Assembly (NCBI GenBank): GCA_951812575.1
Contig: OX638322.1
Location: 4,964,501-5,028,500 of the forward strand
Direction: 5' to 3'
Source: Candidatus Binatia bacterium
GTDB lineage: Bacteria > Desulfobacterota > Binatia > Bin18
Length of the DNA stretch: 64,000 bases
Made by a program: the position numbers and the translations under genes. Numbering within the stretch: the first letter of the stretch is position 1; each line of letters starts with the position of its first letter. Shown here piece by piece: positions 16,291 through 24,236 of the stretch. The notes below the pieces were generated by a model. It saw only the letters and a list, made by a program, of their open reading frames with translations. It searched no databases and was not told the origin of the DNA.

Positions 16291-17550
16291 TCAGGTCGTG
16301 CCCATAACCGGCAGCCGGTGGATGACGTTCCCAAGATAGCCCTTTGGGTTCCAGGGTTGGCGAAAGGGCTGGGCGTTCCCTTTGTCATCAAAGGCGCGCG
16401 CCCAGATTTCGTAATACCCTTTCCTGTCCAGGACGAGGTCGCATTCCCAGTGTGCCCAGGCATAGGGAGTGGCAGATTGGGTGAGCCTGGTCTTTTCCCA
16501 GTGAATACCGAAGTCCGTAGACACCAAGACTTCCTTGACCGTCCCCTCGCCGGCCCAGGCATGGCCCCGCACGGCTATCTGCTGTCCGGCCTGAAATTGG
16601 GCGGTGGCCTGAGGCGCGGTTATCAAAGATTTGATACGCCAGGCCGTGGCAATGACCATATCTTCCTTCGGCGGCCTGGAACCGGGCTCAACCGGATAGG
16701 CCGGTACGCGGTAGGAGTAGCCCGTCATCTTTTGTGAGTCGTGTATCTGGTCACGCACCACAATACGATTCAGCCATTTTTGAGAGCAACTCCCAATCCA
16801 GCCCGGCACAACGAGCCGAACGGGATAGCCGTTGAGCGCCGGCAGCGCAGCTCCGTTCATCTGATAGGCAATCAGCGTATGCTCGTCCATGGCCTTCTCT
16901 ATGGGGATGCCACGCGAGAACGGTTGGGCTGCTCCCACGGGCTGGTCCTCGCCGTAATGAGCCGTATACACCGCACTTGATTTGAGGCCCGCCTTTTTCA
17001 GGACATCCCGCAGCCGGACTCCGGTCCATTGACTGCACGCCACCGCCCCGTGCGTCCATTGGTTCCCGCGGACCTTGGGCTCGAACAGCGCTCGACCATT
17101 GCCACCGCATTCAATCACAACCTGCTGCGTGACCGCGGGCAACTGCTGCAATGCGTCCAGACTCAACGCAAGCGGCGTGGTCACTTCGCCCTCAACAACA
17201 AGCGTCCATCCCTGGGGGTCTGTGTTCTTCGCTCGGACCGGAACCGAGCCATTATTCCGTACGAAATGCCGGGCCGAGGGGGTGATATGATCGTCGAGCA
17301 GGTGGGGCGCAAACTCACCATTAATGGGTTGTTGGGTGTGAACCGTCATACCGGGTTTTGTCCTCAGCAGGGCTTCCTCGCCTGTCCTGAGCCCAGTCGA
17401 AGGGTCGGCCCAGGCCACGGGCAACAGTCCACGGCCCACGAGTCCCTTGAGTGCGGCATCCGCCCCCGCTCCGCAGGCCGTCAGAAACGCGAGCCACGCT
17501 CCACTGCGCCCCATATGTGTCAGGAATCGGCGCCGGGAGAATGTCTGCAT
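16291..17550 (-). CDS. Tat-exported sulfite dehydrogenase, molybdopterin subunit
   Basis: A 419-residue sulfite oxidase-family protein. The twin-arginine signal SRRRFLTHMGRSGAWLAFLTACG is at the N-terminus. The Mo-binding cysteine is in VVIECGGNGRALFEP. GYSYRVPAYPVEPGS and the dimerisation domain VKEVLVSTDFGIHWEKTRL follow. It oxidises sulfite (SorA) or acts in a SoxCD-like complex; the paired cytochrome downstream supports either. With LLM enzymes nearby, removal of sulfite released from organosulfonates is plausible. Bases 17382-17404 contain a TGTCCTGAGC..GTCGAAGGG motif of the kind seen in dispersed repeats. Confidence 0.88.
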   Translation of the reverse strand: MQTFSRRRFLTHMGRSGAWLAFLTACGAGADAALKGLVGRGLLPVAWADPSTGLRTGEEALLRTKPGMTVHTQQPINGEFAPHLLDDHITPSARHFVRNNGSVPVRAKNTDPQGWTLVVEGEVTTPLALSLDALQQLPAVTQQVVIECGGNGRALFEPKVRGNQWTHGAVACSQWTGVRLRDVLKKAGLKSSAVYTAHYGEDQPVGAAQPFSRGIPIEKAMDEHTLIAYQMNGAALPALNGYPVRLVVPGWIGSCSQKWLNRIVVRDQIHDSQKMTGYSYRVPAYPVEPGSRPPKEDMVIATAWRIKSLITAPQATAQFQAGQQIAVRGHAWAGEGTVKEVLVSTDFGIHWEKTRLTQSATPYAWAHWECDLVLDRKGYYEIWARAFDDKGNAQPFRQPWNPKGYLGNVIHRLPVMGTT

Positions 17551-17721
17551 GTGCTCCTCCTGAAAAACCCCAGTGTTCGTCCGTCAATTCAGAGCAAAAT
17601 ATCCCAGGTCTCAAGCCTGAGCAAATCGGAAGGTAAACGGGATAGGCCGCCCTCCGGCGAAATGTTAGGTTGGCCCGAAGCTTTTCACTGCCGACCGTTT
17701 GTACCAGAAGGAGGTTTGTCC

Positions 17722-18348
17722 ATGAGTCGTCCAGCCATACCGGAAGCCTGGATACGCATCCCCACACAGGAAGAATATCTGGCAAAAAGGCCCCCAGGAG
17801 CAAAAGGCGTATACGAGTTTGGCTCTATCCCGGCCATGGGTCGCTTAATTGCCGCCCATGCCAGTATCGGACAGGCGTTCGGAAATCTGTTCATGCAGAT
17901 TATGTTCGCGCCCGGCCATCTGAGTCGAGCGGAACGGGAAATGGTCGCCGGCGTTGCCGCGGCAGCCCAGGATTGCCACTATTGAACGCAGTCTCACGCA
18001 GAGTTTCTGCGAGTCGAGGACGGCGACCCGGCGCTGGTGGAAGCCATCAAAACTCGAAGCTGGAATACACTGACCGGGTTGTCCGAACGGGCGCGCGCCT
18101 TGTGTACGCTCGCGGATAAGCTCAGCGCGACACCCACACGCATGACCGCTGATGACTGGCAACCGCTCCGCGATCTTGGCTTTGACGATACCGCCTGCCT
18201 CGAAGTTGCCCACATCGTTGGCATTTTTAATCATTTGACCCGTCTGGCCGACGGACTCGGCCTGCAGTTGGACGCCGGCACGCAAAAAGCGGCCGAGACC
18301 GGGCAGGTCTTAGGCACGCCCGAACAGGCGGCTGGGCGGGCGGCTTGA
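17722..18348 (+). CDS. AhpD/carboxymuconolactone-decarboxylase-like selenoprotein, CHYU motif
   Basis: The frame from ATG 17722 (after AGAAGGAGG) to the TGA ending at 18348 has 208 codons with one internal TGA at 17983-17985, codon 88. Read as selenocysteine, this gives ...AAAAQDC85-HY-U88-TQSH92..., the ExxxCxxC-xxx-H redox motif of AhpD-like peroxidase-fold proteins with U as the second redox residue. Homologous sequence continues in the same frame: ERARALCTLADKLSATP, DDWQPLRDLGFDDTACLEVAHIVGIFNHLTRLADGL, which is typical of the family. A SECIS-like hairpin follows at 17997-18011. The role would be peroxide or thiol redox. The alternative of a single nonsense mutation is less likely. Confidence 0.85.
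17997..18011 (+). promoter_or_regulatory. candidate bacterial SECIS hairpin, AhpD-like gene
   Basis: A perfect 5-bp stem CGCAG/CTGCG closes on loop AGTTT (18002-18006). The loop starts 16 bases after the TGA at 17983-17985, at the near limit of the accepted bacterial range, with G as the second loop base. The loop is identical to that in the glutaredoxin-like gene. Confidence 0.7.
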
Positions 18349-18371
18349 GAAGTCCCATCAAACGACAACAT

Positions 18372-18392
18372 TTGAGCGGCACCGCCGCTCAA
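18372..18392. terminator. bidirectional terminator-like hairpin
   Basis: TTGAGCGGC and GCCGCTCAA form a 9-bp stem with a 3-base loop, located between two convergent genes (stops at 18348 and 18401). A-rich and CAACAAC stretches flank it rather than a clean T tract. Confidence 0.5.
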
Positions 18393-18400
18393 CAACAACT

Positions 18401-20050
18401 TCAACTCGGAGGTGCGGCTGGCTGATAGTGTGTGTCGGTTTCCGCCGCAGTTTCGGCACTGCCGCCGGATGCCCCTCCACCCGTGCTTGCTACTTTTTCG
18501 CTTTGCTCCCCGTTTGCCGTCTTTCCTGCGGCCACACCAACAATCCGGAAATTGTGCGAGGCGATGGTTGAGTTGATTTCAATAGTGTGATCGTCAATTA
18601 TACCCCAGTCACTGTACTGCTCATCATCGCAATACACCTGTACAGCCTTTGGGTCTGGGAGTTGCGTCACCTTCCAACGTGTCGCTTCCCCACGGCGTGC
18701 CGCAGTGGCTGCGTAGGTTGAGACATGCAACGTCCCGTCGGTGACCTCATTACGCGCCGCACAAATTCCCAGATTCGGAAAGTCGACACCTTCTACTGTG
18801 GGGAGCGCAAACTGGGCGTCCTGTTTTCCTTTATACACATTCGTCCATGCCCCAGGCCCGCCGATCTCGCTCAAAATCAGTAAGCCGTTCAGCTGACCAC
18901 GTGGATGTGATTCATCCAACCCAAACGTCCAGGCAAAGCGATCCTCGTCGTCGGCAAAGAAATCCGGCCCGTATTCTTTTTCCGCCACGGCTTTGAGACG
19001 CTTCTCTGTGGTCACGTCTCCAACCTCGCGCGCCAGCATTAACGTCATGGTCAGCCAGCGGGGGTCGTCAAATGCCTGCACCAGAGACTTTTTGGTGTCG
19101 TTCCAGCCAAGGTCCCGGACCCCGGCCTCATACAGCGCTAAGCCAAACTCCGGTGCCTGAGGATATAAATAGAATAACGGGGCGAGCATCGACAAACCGC
19201 TTAAACCAGTCGGCGATGCGTAAGCGAATTCTTCGAGCGGATCATAATAAAACGCGAACGACGCAATATCTCCACGAGCGTTGCGAGTGGTGAAGTGCTT
19301 CTTCGCAAACTCAATCCATCGGTCGTAGACCCAGTGCGTCTTGCCACCAAAAATCTTGTCATACAGCTGAAGGCTCAAACCTGCCGCACTCAGACAGTAG
19401 GGCCAAATCTTCGTGTTTTCGCAGTGCGGCCCCTGCGGGCGCTCAGACCACTGATCTTCCAGAAACTCGGAGATACCAGGCTGTGTCCATTGGAACAGAC
19501 GATCGTTATATCCCGTGACCTGGAACGGCCTTTCCCATTTATTGTCACCCGAGACATAGGAGTACGTGCCGAGTAATAAATTAAAAAACCCACGAAAAAA
19601 GAGATTCCCATCCGCGCCTATAGGGTCTGGCTGAAGACCCCAAGGCTCGACCCCGTTGGCAGTCCAGCCCGGCGGATCGTAGCGCCCGCGCACATGCTCA
19701 GGCATAAAGACCAGCCATTCCGGTGGGTAGGTATCCTGATGCGGGTCGTGGCCGATATAGGTCAGCCAGTCGACGGCGCCCCAATACGTGACATAGCGAC
19801 CCACCAACTCATCGGCGATACGCGTATAGACCTCACGCCACGCCGGGGTCTGGTCGGCCATGAGCGGCAGGGCGTATGACGTTTCGGACAGGTCGAATCG
19901 AGGAAACGCGCACATCGGCGGGGTGGTCGTTCGATCCCACCAGGGGAGTGGCTCACCGCTGCTACTCCAGTCGTCTTGGGTGGTGGCCTTATCCCAAATG
20001 AACCGCAGCCAGCCTCGTGCACGCGGATTGAGACCTTGCACACTATTCAT
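18401..20050 (-). CDS. linalool dehydratase/isomerase-family protein
   Basis: A 549-residue protein. The start is placed at 20050 (MNSVQGLNPRARGWLRF) behind GGAGGAAACC, overlapping the previous gene. The alpha/alpha-barrel pattern includes PDPIGADGNLFFRGFFNLLLGTYSYV and H209-C210-ENTKIWPYC219; the two cysteines are nine residues apart, as the two active-site cysteines of the Castellaniella linalool dehydratase-isomerase are (C171/C180). That enzyme hydrates or isomerises monoterpenols. There is no signal peptide. The C-terminus is low-complexity (Gly/Ala/Glu). The substrate is uncertain; terpenoid or steroid-like alcohols are candidates. Confidence 0.7.
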   Translation of the reverse strand: MNSVQGLNPRARGWLRFIWDKATTQDDWSSSGEPLPWWDRTTTPPMCAFPRFDLSETSYALPLMADQTPAWREVYTRIADELVGRYVTYWGAVDWLTYIGHDPHQDTYPPEWLVFMPEHVRGRYDPPGWTANGVEPWGLQPDPIGADGNLFFRGFFNLLLGTYSYVSGDNKWERPFQVTGYNDRLFQWTQPGISEFLEDQWSERPQGPHCENTKIWPYCLSAAGLSLQLYDKIFGGKTHWVYDRWIEFAKKHFTTRNARGDIASFAFYYDPLEEFAYASPTGLSGLSMLAPLFYLYPQAPEFGLALYEAGVRDLGWNDTKKSLVQAFDDPRWLTMTLMLAREVGDVTTEKRLKAVAEKEYGPDFFADDEDRFAWTFGLDESHPRGQLNGLLILSEIGGPGAWTNVYKGKQDAQFALPTVEGVDFPNLGICAARNEVTDGTLHVSTYAATAARRGEATRWKVTQLPDPKAVQVYCDDEQYSDWGIIDDHTIEINSTIASHNFRIVGVAAGKTANGEQSEKVASTGGGASGGSAETAAETDTHYQPAAPPS

Positions 20051-20648
20051 TGGTTTCCTCCATTGCTGAGGCGGGCACGTCAAGAACAGGTTTAAAATTC
20101 TTGCTCTTACCCGGAACCGGAGATCCCTCTCCCACTCGCCACATCATAAGTTTCTCGCGTTGAGCAACGGCCGCAGTCCACGTCGGGTCGAGTGCTTCGG
20201 CCACAGGTTCCCGGGTTATACGGTCGGAAGCTTTCCCCTGTAGATTCGGCTTGACATAGGCATCTGGCATGACGTGTGACGGTTGGACGAAACCTGGGAC
20301 AAAGGCCATGACCATTTCATAGAACCATAGTATGCTCGTAGGATCGCCTTTGAGTTCAATTTCCTTTAACGCGAGCCCATTCACGACTTGTGCCAGGCAA
20401 TCCGGAGCCAGAAAAATTTGTGCACCCTCTGGCGCAGTTTGGAACAGGAGCGTGCAGTGCGCGTCCGGCTCCAACCCGGCGTGCGAAGAAACACGCCGGT
20501 TGCGGAAGACGTAGCTCCGAGACACACCGTCTCTGGAACCAATAGCAACGCTCATGTCTCGTGTCAGTTGTTTTCGTAAGCGTGCGCTGGTCCGGCTTGC
20601 GACGGCGAGTAGCATACCAACTACCCAGAGTACAAAACGAAAAAGCAT
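20043..20648 (-). CDS. membrane-anchored SCP2-like sterol-carrier domain protein
   Basis: A 201-residue protein with an N-terminal transmembrane helix (MLFRFVLWVVGMLLAVAS). An SCP2-like section follows: AHCTLLFQTAPEGAQIFLAPDCLAQVVNGLALKEIELKGDPTSILWFYEMV. Such domains bind lipids or sterols. It overlaps the start of the linalool dehydratase-like gene by eight bases, so the two are translationally coupled and probably handle the same hydrophobic ligand. The SCP2 assignment comes from pattern only. Confidence 0.55.
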   Translation of the reverse strand: MLFRFVLWVVGMLLAVASRTSARLRKQLTRDMSVAIGSRDGVSRSYVFRNRRVSSHAGLEPDAHCTLLFQTAPEGAQIFLAPDCLAQVVNGLALKEIELKGDPTSILWFYEMVMAFVPGFVQPSHVMPDAYVKPNLQGKASDRITREPVAEALDPTWTAAVAQREKLMMWRVGEGSPVPGKSKNFKPVLDVPASAMEETNE

Positions 20649-20714
20649 TGCCTACCTCCAGCAGAGCCTCTCCCCCTTGGAGGGGACGGCATGCCCCCAA
20701 ACTCAACGAGAGAC

Positions 20715-20960
20715 CTACGCCACGACTCCCATCTGTCGTAGCAGAGGAACGATCTCCTTACCAAACCGTACGGTGTCATCATAATAGTGCAGAAACTCAA
20801 TCAGCACACCATCCATGCCCAACTCGTATAAGCGGGCCAGTTGCTCGGCGACCTGGTCCGCGGTACCGACTACCGGCAGTGCTACTGATGCAGTAGGCAT
20901 GGCTGCAATTGGGCATGAAGATGCCGAGTTGAAGCGGCTCACGTTCGGATTCCGGCACGC
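20715..20960 (-). pseudogene. internally deleted LLM monooxygenase remnant
   Basis: On the minus strand, LQLGIFMPNCSHAYCIS is the N-terminal segment typical of dimethylsulfone-monooxygenase-like LLMs. It is followed after a few bases, in another frame, by the C-terminus LPVVGTADQVAEQLARLYEL...PLLRQMGVVA and a stop. About 250 residues of barrel are missing, so the join is a deletion that also shifted the frame. Confidence 0.78.
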
Positions 20961-20987
20961 CTAGTCTCCTTCAGTCAACGTCCGATC

Positions 20988-21023
20988 CCCTCGCCCCCTT
21001 GGGGGAGAGGGCCAGGGTGAGGG
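20988..21023. repeat. dispersed palindromic repeat, copy 2
   Basis: CCCTCGCCCCCTTGGGGGAGAGGG runs into GCCAGGGTGAGGG, the same family as copies at 1472, 41551 and 43382. Confidence 0.65.
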
Positions 21024-21044
21024 GGTCCTGGTATATATCCATAG

Positions 21045-21401
21045 TCAGATTCCACTCGGCTCATCCGACGCCTCATGGCCGAGTTCCGTTTCCGTGCGAA
21101 TCTCTCGGATTATTGAACGGACCTCTTCTTTGGATTGGAGATGCCGGGCCAGAACGGTCTCCGTCGTTTCCAGCACTCGAGTGCCAAAAAGGCTCGCGAT
21201 ATCCTGTCGCAGCCCTTGCCCAATATAGAACTTGAGTAATGCCTGAACTGACATATCCCGGCGGGCAGCGACTTGCTTGAGAGAAGCAAGCGCCTCCTTG
21301 GGCACTGCTATGGATAGCCTTTCCGTTGCGCGCGGATAAAAGATGAGATCGAATTTTTCTTCTGATTCAGACTCAGGCTTCTTCATACAACTTCCTTTCA
21401 T
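21045..21401 (-). CDS. BrnA-type antitoxin
   Basis: A 118-residue protein, MKKPESESEEKFDLIFYPRATERLSIAVPKEALASLKQVAARRDMSVQALLKFYIGQGLRQDI. The central part is a ribbon-helix-helix DNA-binding segment. The start is either 21401 or 21386, both inside the end of the BrnT gene, as usual for brnTA operons. It normally binds and neutralises BrnT and represses the operon. Here the partner toxin is interrupted, so the antitoxin is an orphan. Confidence 0.75.
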   Translation of the reverse strand: MKGSCMKKPESESEEKFDLIFYPRATERLSIAVPKEALASLKQVAARRDMSVQALLKFYIGQGLRQDIASLFGTRVLETTETVLARHLQSKEEVRSIIREIRTETELGHEASDEPSGI

Positions 21402-21666
21402 GCTGCGTTGCCCGTCGCGCAGATATGAGACGTGTCCGCTCGTCTCGCTCTATAGACACAACCAGCAAAACACGCTGCGAAAGCGAGTAGCCAAGAACGA
21501 AATCGCGTTGCTCCTCATCAGTTGAGGCATCACCTGTTTAATGGAAAGGATCGAAGAACACTTCGGCTGCTTCTTCAAAAGCGATCCCATGCTTCTGCAC
21601 GTTGATGGCGGCTTTGTTCTCATCCCACCGAAATTCGATACCTTGGAGTCGGTATACGATATCCAT
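21373..21666 (-). pseudogene. BrnT-type toxin broken by an in-frame TAA
   Basis: The minus strand from ATG at 21666 reads MDIVYRLQGIEFRWDENKAAINVQKHGIAFEEAAEVFFDPFH, then TAA, then in the same frame TGDASTDEEQRDFVLGYS...LLVVSIERDERTRLISARRATQHERKLYEEA and a stop. Both halves are BrnT (a RelE-like ribonuclease fold, DUF497). A single base change creates the TAA at about 21538-21540. It is not UGA, so recoding is not an explanation. The antitoxin overlaps its 3' end. Confidence 0.85.
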
Positions 21667-21731
21667 GAAACAATATCACGTATTCGTCAACGGACAGGTC
21701 GGATTACGCTGCGCTAATCCGACCTACTGCA

Positions 21732-22958
21732 CTAAATCACGCCCTTCGCCTGTAAGGCTTCGAGTTGTCCGGCGTCAAGTTCGAGCAGCCCGCCGTAGAC
21801 CTCTTCATTATGCTGGCCGACCTCCGGGCAGGGCTGGTCAAACCCGAAAGACTTGCCGACAAACTTGATCGGCATACCAAACCCCTTCACGCCCGACAGC
21901 GCACCATGCCGAGGGTGCGGCACGTCAACGACCATATCGCGTTCGATCAGATGGGCATCCTCGACCAACTCGGCCGGACTGAGAACCGGGCCAGCCGGCA
22001 CTTCGTTCTGCTGAAGATGCGTCACCGCCTCCTCGACCGTGTGCTGTCCAATCCAGGCTTGGACTACCGCGTCGACATCGTCACGGTACTTCATGCGCTG
22101 TTGAAGATTGGCGAATCTGGGATCGTCAAGCAGGTCTTCGCGATTCAGGGCTCCGAGTAGACTCTTCCAGTTCTGAGCCGAGACCGCACAGATGGACACA
22201 TAGCCATCCTGGGCATGATAGACGTTGAATGGCACACCGCCCGGATGCGTATTCCCCCGACGTTCCGGAGCCAGGCCCGCGGCCATGTGCTCAATCAGGT
22301 CCGGCAGCAGGAAGAACGTACCGTCCTGCATGGAGGTATCGACCCACTCGCCGCTACCCGTTTTTTCGCGCAACTGGAGCGCGGACAGAATCCCGATCAG
22401 GGCGAACAGGGGGGCCGTGGTATCGCTGATCGCGGCCCCGCATCGCGCCGGGGGATGGTCCGCAAAGCCGGTGACGCTGTTGATGCCACTGGCAGCCTGA
22501 ATGATCGGATCGTAGGCCCGCCAATTGCGGCGCGGCCCGTGTTGGCCAAAACCCGAAATCGAGCACAGAATAATACGCGGGTTACAGGCGCGCAGGGTCT
22601 CATAGTCGAGCCCCATTTTGTCAATCGTTCCCGGCGAGAAATTCTCCACCACCACGTCCGCCTTTTTCACGAGCTGTTTGAACAGGGCCGTGCCCTGTGG
22701 GTCGCGCAGATTGAGGGTGATGCTCTTTTTGTTGCGCGCCCGGTGGAGCACCATCAGCCCAATATCATCCTCCGTTTGCCGGGACATGCTCGCTCCCTGC
22801 GGCCCGGCAAACGGTGCGCGGTTACGGTGGGCTTCGCCGCCCTGGGGCGGCTCGATTTTCATGACATCGGCCCCCAGCCCGCCGAGCAGCAGGGTGCAGT
22901 AGGGACCAGCCAGAAAACGGGTGAGATCCAGGACAATCAGACCTTCGAGTGGTTTCAC
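21732..22958 (-). CDS. CaiB/BaiF family CoA-transferase
   Basis: A 408-residue class III CoA-transferase. The start is taken as GTG at 22958 (VKPLEGLIVLDLTRFLAGPYCT) because GGAGGGAAAT lies before it and upstream sequence is not family-like. Asp in VVENFSPGTIDKMGLDY and the segment CSISGFGQHGP are family hallmarks. It moves CoA between carboxylic acids such as formate/oxalate, carnitine or bile-acid-like substrates; the substrate is unknown. It is divergent from the LLM at 23105. Confidence 0.9.
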   Translation of the reverse strand: MKPLEGLIVLDLTRFLAGPYCTLLLGGLGADVMKIEPPQGGEAHRNRAPFAGPQGASMSRQTEDDIGLMVLHRARNKKSITLNLRDPQGTALFKQLVKKADVVVENFSPGTIDKMGLDYETLRACNPRIILCSISGFGQHGPRRNWRAYDPIIQAASGINSVTGFADHPPARCGAAISDTTAPLFALIGILSALQLREKTGSGEWVDTSMQDGTFFLLPDLIEHMAAGLAPERRGNTHPGGVPFNVYHAQDGYVSICAVSAQNWKSLLGALNREDLLDDPRFANLQQRMKYRDDVDAVVQAWIGQHTVEEAVTHLQQNEVPAGPVLSPAELVEDAHLIERDMVVDVPHPRHGALSGVKGFGMPIKFVGKSFGFDQPCPEVGQHNEEVYGGLLELDAGQLEALQAKGVI

Positions 22959-23104
22959 ATTTCCCTCCGTATGTGAGCTGGAGTTGGTGTATCTGAATTG
23001 CTCGGGAAAGAGAAGCGCGCGGCCCAACTTGACGGCCAGACTGGTCAGCCATAGCATTCCTGACCGAACGGGATGAGAACCCGATTGTACCCAAGGAGGA
23101 CAGC

Positions 23105-24184
23105 ATGAAATTTGGTATTTCCGTTTCCACAAAAATCGATGACTGGCAGCTCGTCAAATACGCCGAGGACTGCGGCTTTGATATGGCCTGGATCCCCGAC
23201 TCTCAGATGATCTGGTCGGACTGCTATGCTACCATGGCCCTGGCGGCTCAGAGCACGTCGCGCATTGAGATCGGCACCGGTGTGGCGATTCCCGGCACCC
23301 GTATTGCCCCGGTCACGGCCCACTCGATTGCGTCCATCAATCAACTTGCACCGGGCCGCGTGTTCCTCGGCATTGGCACCGGCCATACCGCCATGCGCGT
23401 TATGGGCATGCAGCCGATGAAGATTCGCGACTTTCGCGAGTATCTGCGCGTCGTTCGCGCGCTACTGGGCGGAGGAGAAGTCGATTATACCTATGGCGAC
23501 ACGACCCGCACGATTCGCTTCCTGCACCAGGACCTGCGTTTCGTCAATCTGGAAAACCTGGTGCCCATCTATGTCGCGGCCAACGGCCCGCGAGCCTTAC
23601 GCACAGCGGGCGAGTATGGCGACGGCCTGGTGTCGGTCTTCAACGAACGTGCAGATGTCGTCTCCCACCATCTGTCTTTGGTGAAAGAAGGCGCGGAGCG
23701 GGCCGGCCGGACGTTTTCGGATGACTTCTTTGTAGCCGCGTTTACGTCGGCGGTCGTCCTCAAGCCGGGCGAACCCCTGACCTCTGATCGGGTGATTGAC
23801 GAATGCGGCTCCTACGTCACGGCGATTATTCACTTTGTGTGGGAGATCTACCAGCAAACAAAAGATGAGGGCGTTGTGCCTGAAGCCTATAAGAGTATCT
23901 GGGACGAGTATTGCGCCTCAGTAGAGAAGATGGAGACGCCGCGCGACAAGCGCTACCTCCAAATCCACAACGGCCACTGCACCTTCCTCGTGCCCGAGGA
24001 ACGTCGCTTTGTCACTCCCGAGACGATCAAGGGCACCTGCCTGGTGGGCGAGCCTGACGAGATCATCCACGAACTCCGGGAGTCAGAAAAAGCCGGGCTC
24101 CAGGAAGTCACCCTGCTGCCGGCCATGGACCAGGCGCGGAACGTGTTCAAAGATTTCGCTCAGCAGGTGATTGAGCGCTATTAG
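23105..24184 (+). CDS. LLM class flavin/F420-dependent oxidoreductase
   Basis: A 359-residue LLM enzyme: MKFGISVSTKIDDWQLVKYAEDCGFDMAWIPDSQMIWSDCYATMALAAQST, then GTGVAIPGTRIAPVTAHSIASINQLAPGRVFLGIGTGHTAMRVMG, then VPIYVAANGPRALRTAGEYGDG. The layout resembles methylenetetrahydromethanopterin-reductase-like (F420) members. CAAGGAGGACAGC precedes the ATG. It shares an intergenic region with the CoA-transferase. Confidence 0.88.
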   Translation: MKFGISVSTKIDDWQLVKYAEDCGFDMAWIPDSQMIWSDCYATMALAAQSTSRIEIGTGVAIPGTRIAPVTAHSIASINQLAPGRVFLGIGTGHTAMRVMGMQPMKIRDFREYLRVVRALLGGGEVDYTYGDTTRTIRFLHQDLRFVNLENLVPIYVAANGPRALRTAGEYGDGLVSVFNERADVVSHHLSLVKEGAERAGRTFSDDFFVAAFTSAVVLKPGEPLTSDRVIDECGSYVTAIIHFVWEIYQQTKDEGVVPEAYKSIWDEYCASVEKMETPRDKRYLQIHNGHCTFLVPEERRFVTPETIKGTCLVGEPDEIIHELRESEKAGLQEVTLLPAMDQARNVFKDFAQQVIERY

Positions 24185-24189
24185 GCAAG

Positions 24190-24213
24190 AGGGGCGGTTC
24201 ACGAACCGCCCCG
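24190..24213. terminator. terminator-like perfect hairpin
   Basis: GGGGCGGTTC and GAACCGCCCC form a 10-bp stem with a 2-base loop between convergent genes ending at 24184 and 24237. The sequence also resembles widely dispersed GGGGCGGTTC palindromes, so it may be a repeat acting as terminator. Confidence 0.5.
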
Positions 24214-24236
24214 ACAAGGGAAGACGAGCACCGCCC

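Noticed and set aside
20715..20960. A short intact gene for a small LLM-domain protein
   Set aside because: The N- and C-terminal parts are in different frames, so no continuous protein exists.
21538..21540. The internal stop in BrnT as another selenocysteine codon
   Set aside because: The codon is TAA, not TGA, and does not sit at a redox position.
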